Of a stretch of 64,000 bases of DNA, positions 44,934 to 53,585 are shown piece by piece (positions within the stretch are counted from its first letter, which is position 1; every line of letters begins with the position of its first letter). This stretch comes from Biformimicrobium ophioploci. GTDB taxonomy: Bacteria; Pseudomonadota; Gammaproteobacteria; Pseudomonadales; Cellvibrionaceae. Position numbers and translations under genes: made by a program. A model generated the notes under the pieces. The model was not told the DNA's origin, searched no databases, and saw only the letters and a list, made by a program, of their open reading frames with translations. The stretch is from positions 620,001 to 684,000 of the forward strand of contig NZ_BSYJ01000001.1 in the NCBI RefSeq assembly GCF_030270605.1, given 5' to 3'.

Positions 44934-47096
44934 ATGAACAAGAAATCCCGTCTTGCGCTGGCCATCGCCAGTCTGTCTGTTGCCCCCGTGGTTTCGGTCA
45001 ATGTCGTTGCCGCCGAGCAACTGGAAGAAATTGCCGTAACCGTGTCGCCGCTGGAGAAATCTGCCGACGCCGTAGCCGCCCCGGTCAGCATCCTTTCCGG
45101 TGACGAGCTGCGCCGCAAGGCCGCCGCTACCCTGGGCCAGACCCTGGAGAGTGAGCTGGGTGTGGCCAATGCGTCCTTCGGTGGCGGTGTGGGCCTGCCG
45201 GTGATCCGCGGCCAGAGCGCCAACCGGGTCAAGGTACTGCAGGACAACCTGGCGGTGGCCGATGCCTCCAACACCAGCTCCGACCACGCCAATGCACTGG
45301 AGCCGCTGCTGGCACAGCGCATTGAAATCCTGCGTGGCCCGGCTTCCCTGCGCTACGGCAGCGGCGCCATCGGCGGCGTGGTGAACGTCATCGATTCCCG
45401 TATCCCCACTGCACAGCCGCAGGCGCTGGATGGCGCCATGGAAATACGCCACAACACCGTTACCGACCAGGACACCGGCGTATTCCGCCTGCAGGGTGGC
45501 CTGGGCGATGCCTTTGCGCTGTACCTGGATGGCATGTACCGCGACAGTAACGACACCCGCATCAAGGGGGAAGCGGTGCGCCACGTGGACGACCACGATG
45601 ACCACGAAGAGGCCATGCACGGCGCCGAAGACCTCGAGATACACGAAGAGCACGAGGAAGAGGAGTTCAACACCGACGGCTTCGTCAGCAACACCAACTC
45701 CCGTGCCCACAGCTACAGCTTTGGCGGCTCCTGGATCGGTGACAACGGCTTTCTCGGGCTGAGCGTCAACCGCCTGGAGAACAACTACGGTATCCCGCTG
45801 GGTGCGCATGAGCACCATCATGAAGAAGAACACCACGAGGAGGAGCATGCAGGCGAGGAGCTCGTCGGTGAAGAGCACGAGGAGCATGACGAGCACGGCG
45901 AAGAGTATGTGCGCATCGGCCTCGAGCAGACCCGCTACGACCTCAAGGGCGAGCACAACTTTGGTGACGATAACTACTGGAACAAGCTGAGCCTGCGCGC
46001 CGGCTACACCGATTACGCCCACACCGAATTCGAGGGCGAGGAAGTCGGCACCAAATTCAGCAATGACACCATCGATGGTCGCGTGGAACTGACTGCCGGC
46101 TACGAGGATGGCCTGCGCAGCGCCTACGGCCTGCAGTGGTCCGACAGCGACTTTGTCGCCGATGGCGAAGAAGCCTTTATCCAGCCTTCCCGCACCCGCG
46201 CGCTGGGCGCCTTCACCATGCAGGAACTTGCCTGGGATGCGTGGCACCTGGACCTGGGTGCGCGTGCCGAGACCGTATCCGTGGATCCGGAATTCGGTGC
46301 CGAGCAGGACTTCAACCTGTGGGCCGCGAGTGCCGGCCTGCAGTACTTCGTCGGTGAGCACAACCACCTGAGCCTGATCCTCAACAGCGCCGAGCGCGCA
46401 CCGGTGGCGGAAGAGCTGTTTGCCGACGGTTTCCACGTGGCGGAGAGCCGCGTGATCCTGGGTGACAGCAACCTCGATAGCGAGCGTTCCAACAACTGGG
46501 AAATCGGTTACCACCACCACAACGACAATGCCGAAGGCTGGCACGCGATGAAGTTCGAAGCGAGCCTGTACCACAACAGCGTGGCCGACTACATTTACGC
46601 CGCCAACACCGGTGTGGAAGACCTCGAGGAAGAGGCGGACATCTACCAGTACGAAAACCGCGACGCGACTTTCTACGGTGCGGAAATGTCTGTGGCCATC
46701 CCGGTACACACCCTGTTTGCGGTGAGCGTATTCGGTGACGTGGTGCGCGCCGAGTTTGATGACGGCGAAGGCGAAGACCGCTATGTACCGCGCATGCCGC
46801 CGGCACGCGTGGGTGTGGGCCTGAACGGTGCCTACCGCCAGCTGACCTGGGACCTGCGTGCGACCCGCGCCCAGGCACAGGAGCGGGCCGGTGCGAATGA
46901 ATCCGCGACCGATGCCTACACCCGTGTCGACCTGGCCATGCAGTACGATACCCAGCTGAAGGGCAAGGACGCGGTGGTATTCCTGAACGGCCGCAACCTG
47001 CTCGATGAGGAAATCCGCAACTCGGCTTCGCTGCTGCGCGATGTGGCGCCGGAAGCCGGCCGCGGCTTTGAAGCGGGGGTGCGCTTTTATTTTTAA
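44934..47096 (+). CDS. TonB-dependent receptor with His/Glu-rich loops (ZnuD-like)
   Basis: 720 residues. The signal peptide (about 1-33) precedes the plug (EEIAVTVSPLEKSADAVAAP; ILRGPASLRYGSGAIGGVVNVID). The barrel ends with Phe (GVRFYF). Two extracellular-loop inserts are packed with His and acidic residues: residues ~218-246 and ~291-325 (HEHHHEEEHHEEEH and more). This layout matches the zinc piracy receptor ZnuD of Neisseria and relatives. Zinc (or another divalent metal) uptake is inferred. No clear Zur box was found upstream. A small His/Cys exported protein is encoded just before it. Confidence 0.88.
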   Translation: MNKKSRLALAIASLSVAPVVSVNVVAAEQLEEIAVTVSPLEKSADAVAAPVSILSGDELRRKAAATLGQTLESELGVANASFGGGVGLPVIRGQSANRVKVLQDNLAVADASNTSSDHANALEPLLAQRIEILRGPASLRYGSGAIGGVVNVIDSRIPTAQPQALDGAMEIRHNTVTDQDTGVFRLQGGLGDAFALYLDGMYRDSNDTRIKGEAVRHVDDHDDHEEAMHGAEDLEIHEEHEEEEFNTDGFVSNTNSRAHSYSFGGSWIGDNGFLGLSVNRLENNYGIPLGAHEHHHEEEHHEEEHAGEELVGEEHEEHDEHGEEYVRIGLEQTRYDLKGEHNFGDDNYWNKLSLRAGYTDYAHTEFEGEEVGTKFSNDTIDGRVELTAGYEDGLRSAYGLQWSDSDFVADGEEAFIQPSRTRALGAFTMQELAWDAWHLDLGARAETVSVDPEFGAEQDFNLWAASAGLQYFVGEHNHLSLILNSAERAPVAEELFADGFHVAESRVILGDSNLDSERSNNWEIGYHHHNDNAEGWHAMKFEASLYHNSVADYIYAANTGVEDLEEEADIYQYENRDATFYGAEMSVAIPVHTLFAVSVFGDVVRAEFDDGEGEDRYVPRMPPARVGVGLNGAYRQLTWDLRATRAQAQERAGANESATDAYTRVDLAMQYDTQLKGKDAVVFLNGRNLLDEEIRNSASLLRDVAPEAGRGFEAGVRFYF

Positions 47097-47165
47097 GCGC
47101 GGGCTGTTTCAATAGCCGTCTTAATTGACGGCGCAGTCGTGATCAAATGGGCCTGAAAGGGCCAG

Positions 47166-47191
47166 GGGCCTGCGTTTTGCAGGCCCTTTTT
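47166..47191 (+). terminator. Rho-independent terminator after the ZnuD-like receptor gene
   Basis: Perfect 8-bp stem GGGCCTGC / GCAGGCCC with a 5-base loop, followed by T5. Confidence 0.9.
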
Positions 47192-47251
47192 GTATGGGCT
47201 GCATACACTGGACGCAATAAAGAGAACGCTCAGGGAAAAGGGAATTCGGCA

Positions 47252-49333
47252 ATGCTGAAAAAACTGTTCATCTTTCTCATGGTGCTGGTCGCCATTTTTG
47301 TCGGCGCACTGGCGTGGCTGGTCTTCGCGGTGGACCCGAACCAGTACAAGCCGCAACTGCAGGACATGGCTGCCAAGCAGGGCATCAAGCTGGAGCTGGC
47401 GGGTGATATCGGCTGGCAGTTCTGGCCCTCCATCGGCCTGCAGGTGAGCGATGTCAGCATTGCGCCGAATGTGCGCCCGCTGGACAAGATCGTGCAGGCG
47501 GAACAGCTCAGCGTGGGGGTGGCATTGATGCCGCTGCTGCAGAAGAAGATCCATGTGGCGGACCTGGCCCTGCACAAGCCCACCATTACCCTGACCGTGG
47601 ATGAACAGGGGCGCGGCAACTGGGAGGCCTTCAGCCAGCTCGCGGCAGTGCAGCAGAGTGCGCCGCTGGGTGGTCGTGGCCGCAGCGTGCGCCAGACTGC
47701 CAGCGCCAATGGCCTGGACCTGGCGGTGGACCAGGTCAGCATCAGTGACGGCACCCTTTCCTACAGCAATGCGCAGGACAAGAGTTCGCTCGAACTGCGG
47801 GAACTGGACCTGGTGGCAGACAGCATCCAGCTCGGTGGTGATCCCGGTGCCCTGGACCTGAGTGCCCAGCTGCACAGCAGCACCCTCAAGGCGCCGGTGG
47901 ACCTGGAGCTGGAAGGCACCGTCGGCCTGGACAAGGCCCTGCGAGGCCTTCGCCTGCAGCCGCTGACCCTGCGCGCCGGCAGTGGCGATGCCAGTGCCAC
48001 CGTCAACCTGCGCGGCAACGTGCAGCGCAAGGCCGAACACGGCCCTTGGCAGCTGCAGGTATCGGTCGACGGCAGCTTCAAGGAACTGAAAGACTGGCTC
48101 AAGCTCACCGGCACCGAGCTGGAAACCCGCGATCCGTCTGCCATGCAGCGCCTGACCCTGAATACCGAACTGCGCGGCGATACCGACAAAATGCAGCTGG
48201 AGCCGCTGCAGCTGCAGCTGGACGATTTCAAGCTCACGGGCCTGGCCGAGGTGGACAATACCCCGGCGGTACCGAACCTGACGCTGCGCCTGCAGGGTGA
48301 GGACCTGGTAGTGGACGGTTATCTGCCGCCGCAACAGGAAGGCGAGGAAGAAAGCGCCGCGGCGGCGCCGGTGGCAGCCCCGGCAGCGCTGCTGCCACTG
48401 GGCTCACTGCGCGGCTTTACCGCAGACCTGCAGCTGACCCTGAACCGCCTGCAGGCGCTGGACCTCACCATCGAGCAGCCGCGCGTGGCGGTCACTGCCA
48501 ACAACGGCCTGGTAACCCTGAAGGAACTGGGCGGCGGCCTGTTCGGCGGCAAATTTGAAACCACCGGCAAGCTGGATGCGCGCGAGGAGCTGGCGCTGGT
48601 GGAATTCACCGGCGGCCTGCTTGGCGTCAAACTGGATGAGGTACAGGGTACCTATGCGCCCAGCGACAAGTTCAAGCTCGGCGGCAATGCGGACATCAAG
48701 TGGCAGGGCCGCACAGGGGGTGTTACCGACAAGGACCTGCAGGAGCAGCTGGAAGTGAATGCCAGCCTCGGCAGTGCCGATATGACCATGGCCCCGATCA
48801 ATGTCGAGCGCGGCCTGTGTGAGCTGGTCGCCTATGTGGAGCGCGGTACGGGTGGACAGAGTACTGAACAGGCGCCGGCAGCAGAAGGTACAGAAGCGGG
48901 TACAGGACCCAAGCAGTGGCCGGCCGAGACCCGCCTGCAGAACCTGCAGGCGCGCATCCACTTCCTCGATAACATCGCCAAGGTCTCCGGTATCCAGGCC
49001 GGGGTGGAGAACCTGACCCTGACCGGTGACGGTAAGGTGGACCTGAACGCACAGAACTTTGACTTCGCCCTGGGCCTGTCGGTACAGGGCGAGGCCACAT
49101 CGGAAGATGGCTGTAGCATCAAGAACCCGCGCTGGCGCAATCGCATCCTGCCGCTGCGCTGTGCCGCGAGCTTCGATGCCGTCAGTGCCACCACCTGCAA
49201 GCCGGATACCCGTCGCCTCGACGATCTGATCCGCGACGAGGCAGAGCACAAGCTGCGCAAGAAGTACGGCGATAAAATCGACGAAAAGAAAGAAGAGCTG
49301 AAAGACAAGCTCAAGGGCCTGTTTAAGCGATGA
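47252..49333 (+). CDS. AsmA family protein
   Basis: 693 residues. One N-terminal membrane helix (MLKKLFIFLMVLVAIFVGAL) is followed by the AsmA core opening VDPNQYKPQLQDMAAKQG and a long beta-rich periplasmic body; the C-terminus is charged (EKKEELKDKLKGLFKR). AsmA-like proteins act in the inner-membrane to outer-membrane lipid or envelope balance. In many gammaproteobacteria asmA precedes mutY, as here. The stop overlaps the mutY ATG (ATGA). The start at 47252 has an AAGGGA site and removes an upstream frame extension across the terminator. Confidence 0.92.
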   Translation: MLKKLFIFLMVLVAIFVGALAWLVFAVDPNQYKPQLQDMAAKQGIKLELAGDIGWQFWPSIGLQVSDVSIAPNVRPLDKIVQAEQLSVGVALMPLLQKKIHVADLALHKPTITLTVDEQGRGNWEAFSQLAAVQQSAPLGGRGRSVRQTASANGLDLAVDQVSISDGTLSYSNAQDKSSLELRELDLVADSIQLGGDPGALDLSAQLHSSTLKAPVDLELEGTVGLDKALRGLRLQPLTLRAGSGDASATVNLRGNVQRKAEHGPWQLQVSVDGSFKELKDWLKLTGTELETRDPSAMQRLTLNTELRGDTDKMQLEPLQLQLDDFKLTGLAEVDNTPAVPNLTLRLQGEDLVVDGYLPPQQEGEEESAAAAPVAAPAALLPLGSLRGFTADLQLTLNRLQALDLTIEQPRVAVTANNGLVTLKELGGGLFGGKFETTGKLDAREELALVEFTGGLLGVKLDEVQGTYAPSDKFKLGGNADIKWQGRTGGVTDKDLQEQLEVNASLGSADMTMAPINVERGLCELVAYVERGTGGQSTEQAPAAEGTEAGTGPKQWPAETRLQNLQARIHFLDNIAKVSGIQAGVENLTLTGDGKVDLNAQNFDFALGLSVQGEATSEDGCSIKNPRWRNRILPLRCAASFDAVSATTCKPDTRRLDDLIRDEAEHKLRKKYGDKIDEKKEELKDKLKGLFKR

Positions 49334-50412
49334 AACCGGTCGAATTCCAGCGCGCGGTACTTCGCTGGTTCGACCAGTTCGGCCGCAAGGACCTGCCCTG
49401 GCAGCAGGACATCAACCCCTACCGGGTGTGGGTGTCCGAGATCATGCTGCAACAGACCCAGGTCACTGCGGTGATCCCCTACTTCCAGCGCTTTATGCAG
49501 AGCTTCCCCACGGTGCAGGCACTGGCCGCGGCGGAGCAGGGCGAGGTGCTGGCGCACTGGAGCGGGCTCGGTTACTACGCCCGCGCGCGCAACCTGCACA
49601 AGTGCGCGATCGCGGTGATGGAGCAGCACGCTGGTGAATTCCCCCGGGACGTGGAACAGCTGGCGGAATTGCCCGGCATCGGCCGTTCCACCGCCGGCGC
49701 CATCGCCAGTATCAGTATGGGCCTGTCTGCACCCATCCTCGATGGCAACGTCAAGCGGGTGCTGGCGCGTTTCTATGCGGTACCCGGCTGGCCCGGCCAG
49801 AGCGCGGTGGCCAAACAGCTGTGGGCGCTGGCGGAGGAACTGACCCCCACCGAGCGCTGTAACGATTACACCCAGGTGATGATGGACCTGGGCGCTACCG
49901 TCTGTACCCGCAGCAAGCCGCGCTGCGGCGAGTGCCCGCTGGCCCGGTACTGCGCGGCCCACCAGGCCGGCAACCCGCAGGAATACCCCGGCAAGAAGCC
50001 CAAGAAGGAAAAGCCAGTCCGCGCCGCTCAGCTGCTGCTGGTGCTGAATGACAGGGGCCAGATCTGGCTGGAGCCGCGCCCGCCCAGTGGCATCTGGGGC
50101 GGCCTCTGGAGCCTGCCGGAAACCGACAACACCGGGGAATGGCTCAGCCAGCAGGGGCTGGCGCTGCTGGAGGAATCCAGCCTGCCGGCCATGCGCCATA
50201 CCTTCACCCACTTCCACCTGGACATCGATCCGCTGGTGCTCAAGGTCGATGGCACAGCCGCCGCAATCGTGGCGGAGGGCGGCGGGAACTGGTATAACCT
50301 CGCCGACTTCGATGCCCCGCGCGCCGCCCAGAAACTGGGGGTGCCGGCGCCGGTGGTCAAGCTGGTGCAGCAACTGCTGGCACTGGATGCGCCGTTACTG
50401 GCGCTGCAGTAA
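49330..50412 (+). CDS. mutY: A/G-specific adenine DNA glycosylase MutY
   Basis: 360 residues. Removes adenine mispaired with 8-oxoguanine. The HhH motif LPGIGRSTAGAIASIS, the catalytic Asp in ILDGNVKRVLARF-like and the [4Fe-4S] cluster CTRSKPRCGECPLARYC (C-x6-C-x2-C-x5-C) are complete. The C-terminal MutT-like domain (about 230-355) recognises 8-oxoG. Overlaps asmA by 4 bases; yggX follows after 65 bases, as in E. coli (mutY-yggX). Confidence 0.97.
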   Translation: MKPVEFQRAVLRWFDQFGRKDLPWQQDINPYRVWVSEIMLQQTQVTAVIPYFQRFMQSFPTVQALAAAEQGEVLAHWSGLGYYARARNLHKCAIAVMEQHAGEFPRDVEQLAELPGIGRSTAGAIASISMGLSAPILDGNVKRVLARFYAVPGWPGQSAVAKQLWALAEELTPTERCNDYTQVMMDLGATVCTRSKPRCGECPLARYCAAHQAGNPQEYPGKKPKKEKPVRAAQLLLVLNDRGQIWLEPRPPSGIWGGLWSLPETDNTGEWLSQQGLALLEESSLPAMRHTFTHFHLDIDPLVLKVDGTAAAIVAEGGGNWYNLADFDAPRAAQKLGVPAPVVKLVQQLLALDAPLLALQ

Positions 50413-50477
50413 ACGAACACATCCGGGCGGCCCGAGCCGCCCGAAGCGAAAGCCCGAAGTAAAGAAAGGAGAGTCGA

Positions 50478-50759
50478 ATGGCCCGTATGGTGCACTGCCG
50501 CAAATACCAGAAGGAAATGGAAGGCCTGGAGTCCCCGCCGTTTCCGGGGCCGCGCGGGCTGGATATCTTCGACAACGTCTCCAAACAGGCCTGGCAGGAG
50601 TGGCTGGCCCACCAGACCATGCTGGTGAACGAAAAGCGCCTCAACATGATGGAGCCCTCCACCCGGGTCTACCTGACCGAGCAGATGGGCAAGTTCCTGA
50701 ACGGTGAGGAATACGACGCAGCGGACGGCTACGTGCCACCCAGCGAGGGCGACAAGTAA
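50478..50759 (+). CDS. yggX: Oxidative damage protection protein YggX
   Basis: 93 residues, AAAGGAGAG site before the ATG. The N-terminal [22 protein letters not shown] (Cys7) and the [16 protein letters not shown] motif identify the YggX/Fe(2+)-trafficking family. It protects iron-sulfur enzymes against oxidation. The mutY-yggX pair is conserved; MutY itself is an iron-sulfur enzyme. Confidence 0.96.
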   Translation: MARMVHCRKYQKEMEGLESPPFPGPRGLDIFDNVSKQAWQEWLAHQTMLVNEKRLNMMEPSTRVYLTEQMGKFLNGEEYDAADGYVPPSEGDK

Positions 50760-50831
50760 CGCATTCCGCGCCGATGCGGGGCACTGAGAACGCCCCGGTC
50801 AGCATCAAAAAAACTTTGTGCAATCAAGGGC

Positions 50832-50860
50832 TTGACTCCCTCCCGGGGAGCGGGTTTAAT
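50832..50860 (+). promoter_or_regulatory. Sigma-70 promoter of the tRNA-Phe gene
   Basis: TTGACT and TTTAAT separated by 17 bases, with a GC-rich stretch (CGCGCC) just after the -10 as in stringently controlled stable-RNA promoters. Transcription would start near 50867, about 30 bases before the tRNA. Confidence 0.88.
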
Positions 50861-50897
50861 ACGCGCCTCCTGACGGTGCAAGCCCGACGGAAACAGT

Positions 50898-50973
50898 GCC
50901 CGGATAGCTCAGTTGGTAGAGCAGCGGATTGAAAATCCGCGTGTCGGTGGTTCGACTCCGCCTCCGGGCACCA
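50898..50973 (+). tRNA. tRNA-Phe (GAA)
   Basis: 76 bases including an encoded CCA. Acceptor arms GCCCGGA / TCCGGGC pair fully, and the D-arm (AGCTCAGTTGGTAGAGC) and T-arm (GGTTCGACTCC) are canonical. The anticodon GAA is at 50931-50933 in the loop TTGAAAA. It is a frequent integration site for islands, and the accessory region starts downstream of it. Confidence 0.98.
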
Positions 50974-50981
50974 TAAAACAA

Positions 50982-51012
50982 AGCCTCACCCTAGCGGGTG
51001 GGGCTTTTTTTA
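50982..51012 (+). terminator. Rho-independent terminator of tRNA-Phe
   Basis: Stem AGCCTCACCC / GGGTGGGGCT with the loop TAGC and a T7 tail, 8 bases after CCA. Confidence 0.95.
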
Positions 51013-51036
51013 TTTCTGCCATTTGAGGTTGGACGA

Positions 51037-51192
51037 GAACCACCGATTGGTTCGACCAAACGCGCCAGCGTTTGGATACGAGCGCGTTAGCGCGAAGCCC
51101 GAAGGGGCAGAACAGCCCATAGGCTGTTCTGATTACTCCGCCTCCAGACATCGTAGAAAATAAAATCTCGATCTTCGGATCGGGCTTTTTTT
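51037..51192. repeat. Hairpin-rich element with a copy of the tRNA 3' end
   Basis: Four successive inverted repeats: GAACCA/TGGTTC (51037-51053), CCAAACGC/GCGTTTGG (51056-51075), CGCG/CGCG (51083-51094) and the perfect CAGAACAGCC/GGCTGTTCTG (51108-51131). Next comes ACTCCGCCTCCAGACA (51135-51150), which matches the tRNA 3' end (50955-50970) at 14 of 16 positions. A second UUCG-loop terminator follows at 51169-51192. It may be the relic of an integration or tRNA duplication event, or a small structured RNA. Confidence 0.6.
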
Positions 51193-52111
51193 ATGCTCGC
51201 TCACCGCCACATGTGTCGGTGACCTGCGCGGCCCAAGTCTACACCGACCTTCGGGCATCATCTTCAAGCCCGTATGGTTACTGGCTTCGCGGGATAATTT
51301 TTTGCCCTTTCTCAGTTATACCCCTTTCCAAACTATCTCTATACCATAAGTGGTAGGGCGCGCGGTTCTACTACCCGTATACGCTATAACGCAATGGGGG
51401 TAAGAATTAACGTATGTTGAAACCGCTGGATAATGCGTCTGACTTCATCTGCGCTGTAGGCAACTGAACAGTTAGGAAGCTGCGGGCTGGGGAGAAGGCG
51501 ACTGCACCTAGGTTGACCTCCTTGAAGCGTTTATAAAGATAATCCAGGTTGTTGATAACGCCTCTCTGTGCCCTTATGGAGTAATGCCGAACGCTAGAAG
51601 GTTAGCTAGGGAAGCGCTCAACATTAGCCGCTCCAAGTTCTTGAGATGCTTTTTCATATGGAAGTAAGTGAAGCGCCGAACCAAATCAATTTGGGTCTTT
51701 TTGATTGGGTAGGTGAGCCCTGTCGACCGAAAATGGAGGCGCAATCGACTGAGAATCCGCCCACCAATAAACCTGAAGGCATCCCTTCCATAAAAGTGCA
51801 ATACCCCGCGGCCCCACGGGAACAATAAGCTCTCATTACTGCCTCTATGCAACATTAAAAAGTGATTTTCGTCACAAAATAGTCGTGATAGTCTTCGGAG
51901 AAGACATTTAAATTTGAAATACCGGTAGCTTTAGATATCCCCGGGTCTCAGGAGTTAGTAGTGAATTCAAATTACTCAATGTTACAAACTGATGCGAAAT
52001 ATCAATTTTATCCAAGCCTTATGTTTAGCGGTCTTATTCAATTTTCGAGGCGGAGTAAATTTTTAATCAATCGCCATCCCTGAGAATAACTATAAGGAAA
52101 CAGAAGTAGCC
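51193..52111. other. 919-base left flank of the defence island, no clear gene
   Basis: AT content rises here. Short frames exist (for example 51574-51855 on the minus strand, 93 codons), but none has recognisable motifs, a good ribosome site or operon context. The last 200 bases are AT-rich and probably carry the promoter and leader of the defence operon; AAGGA at about 52095 is the ribosome site. The rest may be decayed mobile-element sequence. Confidence 0.5.
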
Positions 52112-53584
52112 ATGGAACCATTAGCCCTCCCACCTGTAGCAGGGCCATTTGTAGAAAGCTTAAGAAGCATCGGCTATTCGTTAGAGTCAGCCGTAGCAGA
52201 TGTCATCGACAATTCAATTTCCGCGAATGCGAAAGTTATTGAGGTGGATACACGTTGGGCAAGCGGAAATCCGTATCTGATGATTTCTGACAATGGACAT
52301 GGGATGGATGAAAGTGGGTTGCAGTCTGCTATGCAACTTGGATCAATTGGACCGTCAACACGTAGAAACAAAACAGATCTTGGCCGCTTTGGCATGGGAC
52401 TAAAAACGGCATCTTTCTCTCAGTGCAAGAAACTCACTGTAATAAGCCGCATGAAAACCAATACCCCATGGAAGGGGATATGCTGGGATCTAGATTTCGT
52501 GGAGAAGAAAAATGAATGGCTAGCGCAGAAGCTATCTGAAGGAGAAGTTAAAAGAAAGCTAGAAGCCCTTAATTTTTCATTCGAGCAAGGCACCGCCGTA
52601 ATCTGGAATCGCTTTGACAAAATAATTGATCTAACCGCTCCACATGCAGAAAAAGACTATGAAAGAAGTATTAGAAGCCTAAAGGAACATCTTGCACTTA
52701 CATATCATCGGTTCCTAAAGGGCGAAAATTCACATGGTAAAATATCACTTAGAGTGAATGGCCGAGAAGTTGATGCCAAGGATCCTTTTGCGCTCTATCC
52801 TCCAGACAAGTGTTCCAGCTCAACTCTTTTAACGAATGAAATAATTCGCTTAGGTGAGAAAAATATACTTGTAAAGGCATATCAAATTCCTCATCCGAGT
52901 CAAATGCCACACGATTTCCAGCAAAGAGTTTCTCCTGGGGGAAACCATCATCTAGGGCAGGGAATTTATATCTACAGAGCAGGAAGGCTAATATCTGCGG
53001 GAGGATGGATGAGATTAGCGAAAGCATCTGAAGCCAACAAGTTGGCAAGAATCCATGTGGAGTTTGAAAATGATGCTGATGACATCTGGAAAATAGATGT
53101 TAAGAAATCTCGAGTTGAGCTCCCATCCTCTCTGCGAGAGCAACTGAGGAGAGTCGTGTCCGCATGCTCGCTAAAATCTTCAAGAACATTCACAAGGCGA
53201 GCTAAAATGAAATCAACTGATAAAAGTCCTGTATGGGACAGATATTTCGATAGGGAACGAGAGCGGGTTCTGTACAAGCTAAACACAAAACACCCGGCAC
53301 TTTCCACAGTTTTCGCAGAGATGCCTGAAAGGTACTCCAAAACACTGATTAACCTCCTTGAGCAAACCCTGCCGTTAGAGCTTATAAAAAATGATATATC
53401 TGCTACCAATATAGAGGTCGGTCAAGCCAATTCTGACCTACAAAAAAATGTTGCTGAATTGGCGAATCAGTTCCACCTGTCAGGATTTAGCAAAGATATT
53501 GTTCGTGAAAGCATCCTCGGCGATGGCAATATCGCCATCAATGCAAAAACTCTAGAAGAAATATTAAATAACATTTGGGGATAG
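52112..53584 (+). CDS. MORC/MutL-like GHKL ATPase of the defence island
   Basis: 490 residues. GHKL ATPase motifs: motif 1 AVADVIDNSISA (Asp30, Asn34), motif 2 MISDNGHGMD (60-65 region) and motif 3 LGRFGMGLKTASFS (90-103). An S5-like middle domain follows (ERSIRSLKEHLALTYHRFL), then a helical C-terminal region. It belongs with the prokaryotic MORC-like ATPases predicted in restriction systems. By analogy with MutL/Hsp90 it would dimerise on ATP and clamp or compact DNA, possibly licensing the nuclease. First gene of a four-gene operon; the next starts one base after the stop. Codon use is clearly more AT-rich than in the flanking chromosome. Confidence 0.9.
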   Translation: MEPLALPPVAGPFVESLRSIGYSLESAVADVIDNSISANAKVIEVDTRWASGNPYLMISDNGHGMDESGLQSAMQLGSIGPSTRRNKTDLGRFGMGLKTASFSQCKKLTVISRMKTNTPWKGICWDLDFVEKKNEWLAQKLSEGEVKRKLEALNFSFEQGTAVIWNRFDKIIDLTAPHAEKDYERSIRSLKEHLALTYHRFLKGENSHGKISLRVNGREVDAKDPFALYPPDKCSSSTLLTNEIIRLGEKNILVKAYQIPHPSQMPHDFQQRVSPGGNHHLGQGIYIYRAGRLISAGGWMRLAKASEANKLARIHVEFENDADDIWKIDVKKSRVELPSSLREQLRRVVSACSLKSSRTFTRRAKMKSTDKSPVWDRYFDRERERVLYKLNTKHPALSTVFAEMPERYSKTLINLLEQTLPLELIKNDISATNIEVGQANSDLQKNVAELANQFHLSGFSKDIVRESILGDGNIAINAKTLEEILNNIWG

Positions 53585-53585
53585 C

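Noticed and set aside
44841-46709. 622-codon minus-strand frame opposite the ZnuD-like receptor
   Set aside because: Valine/phenylalanine runs mirror the His/Glu-rich codons of the receptor; not a gene.
51574-51855. 93-codon minus-strand frame as a gene
   Set aside because: No recognisable motif, no ribosome site and no conserved neighbour; may be a fragment of a decayed gene.
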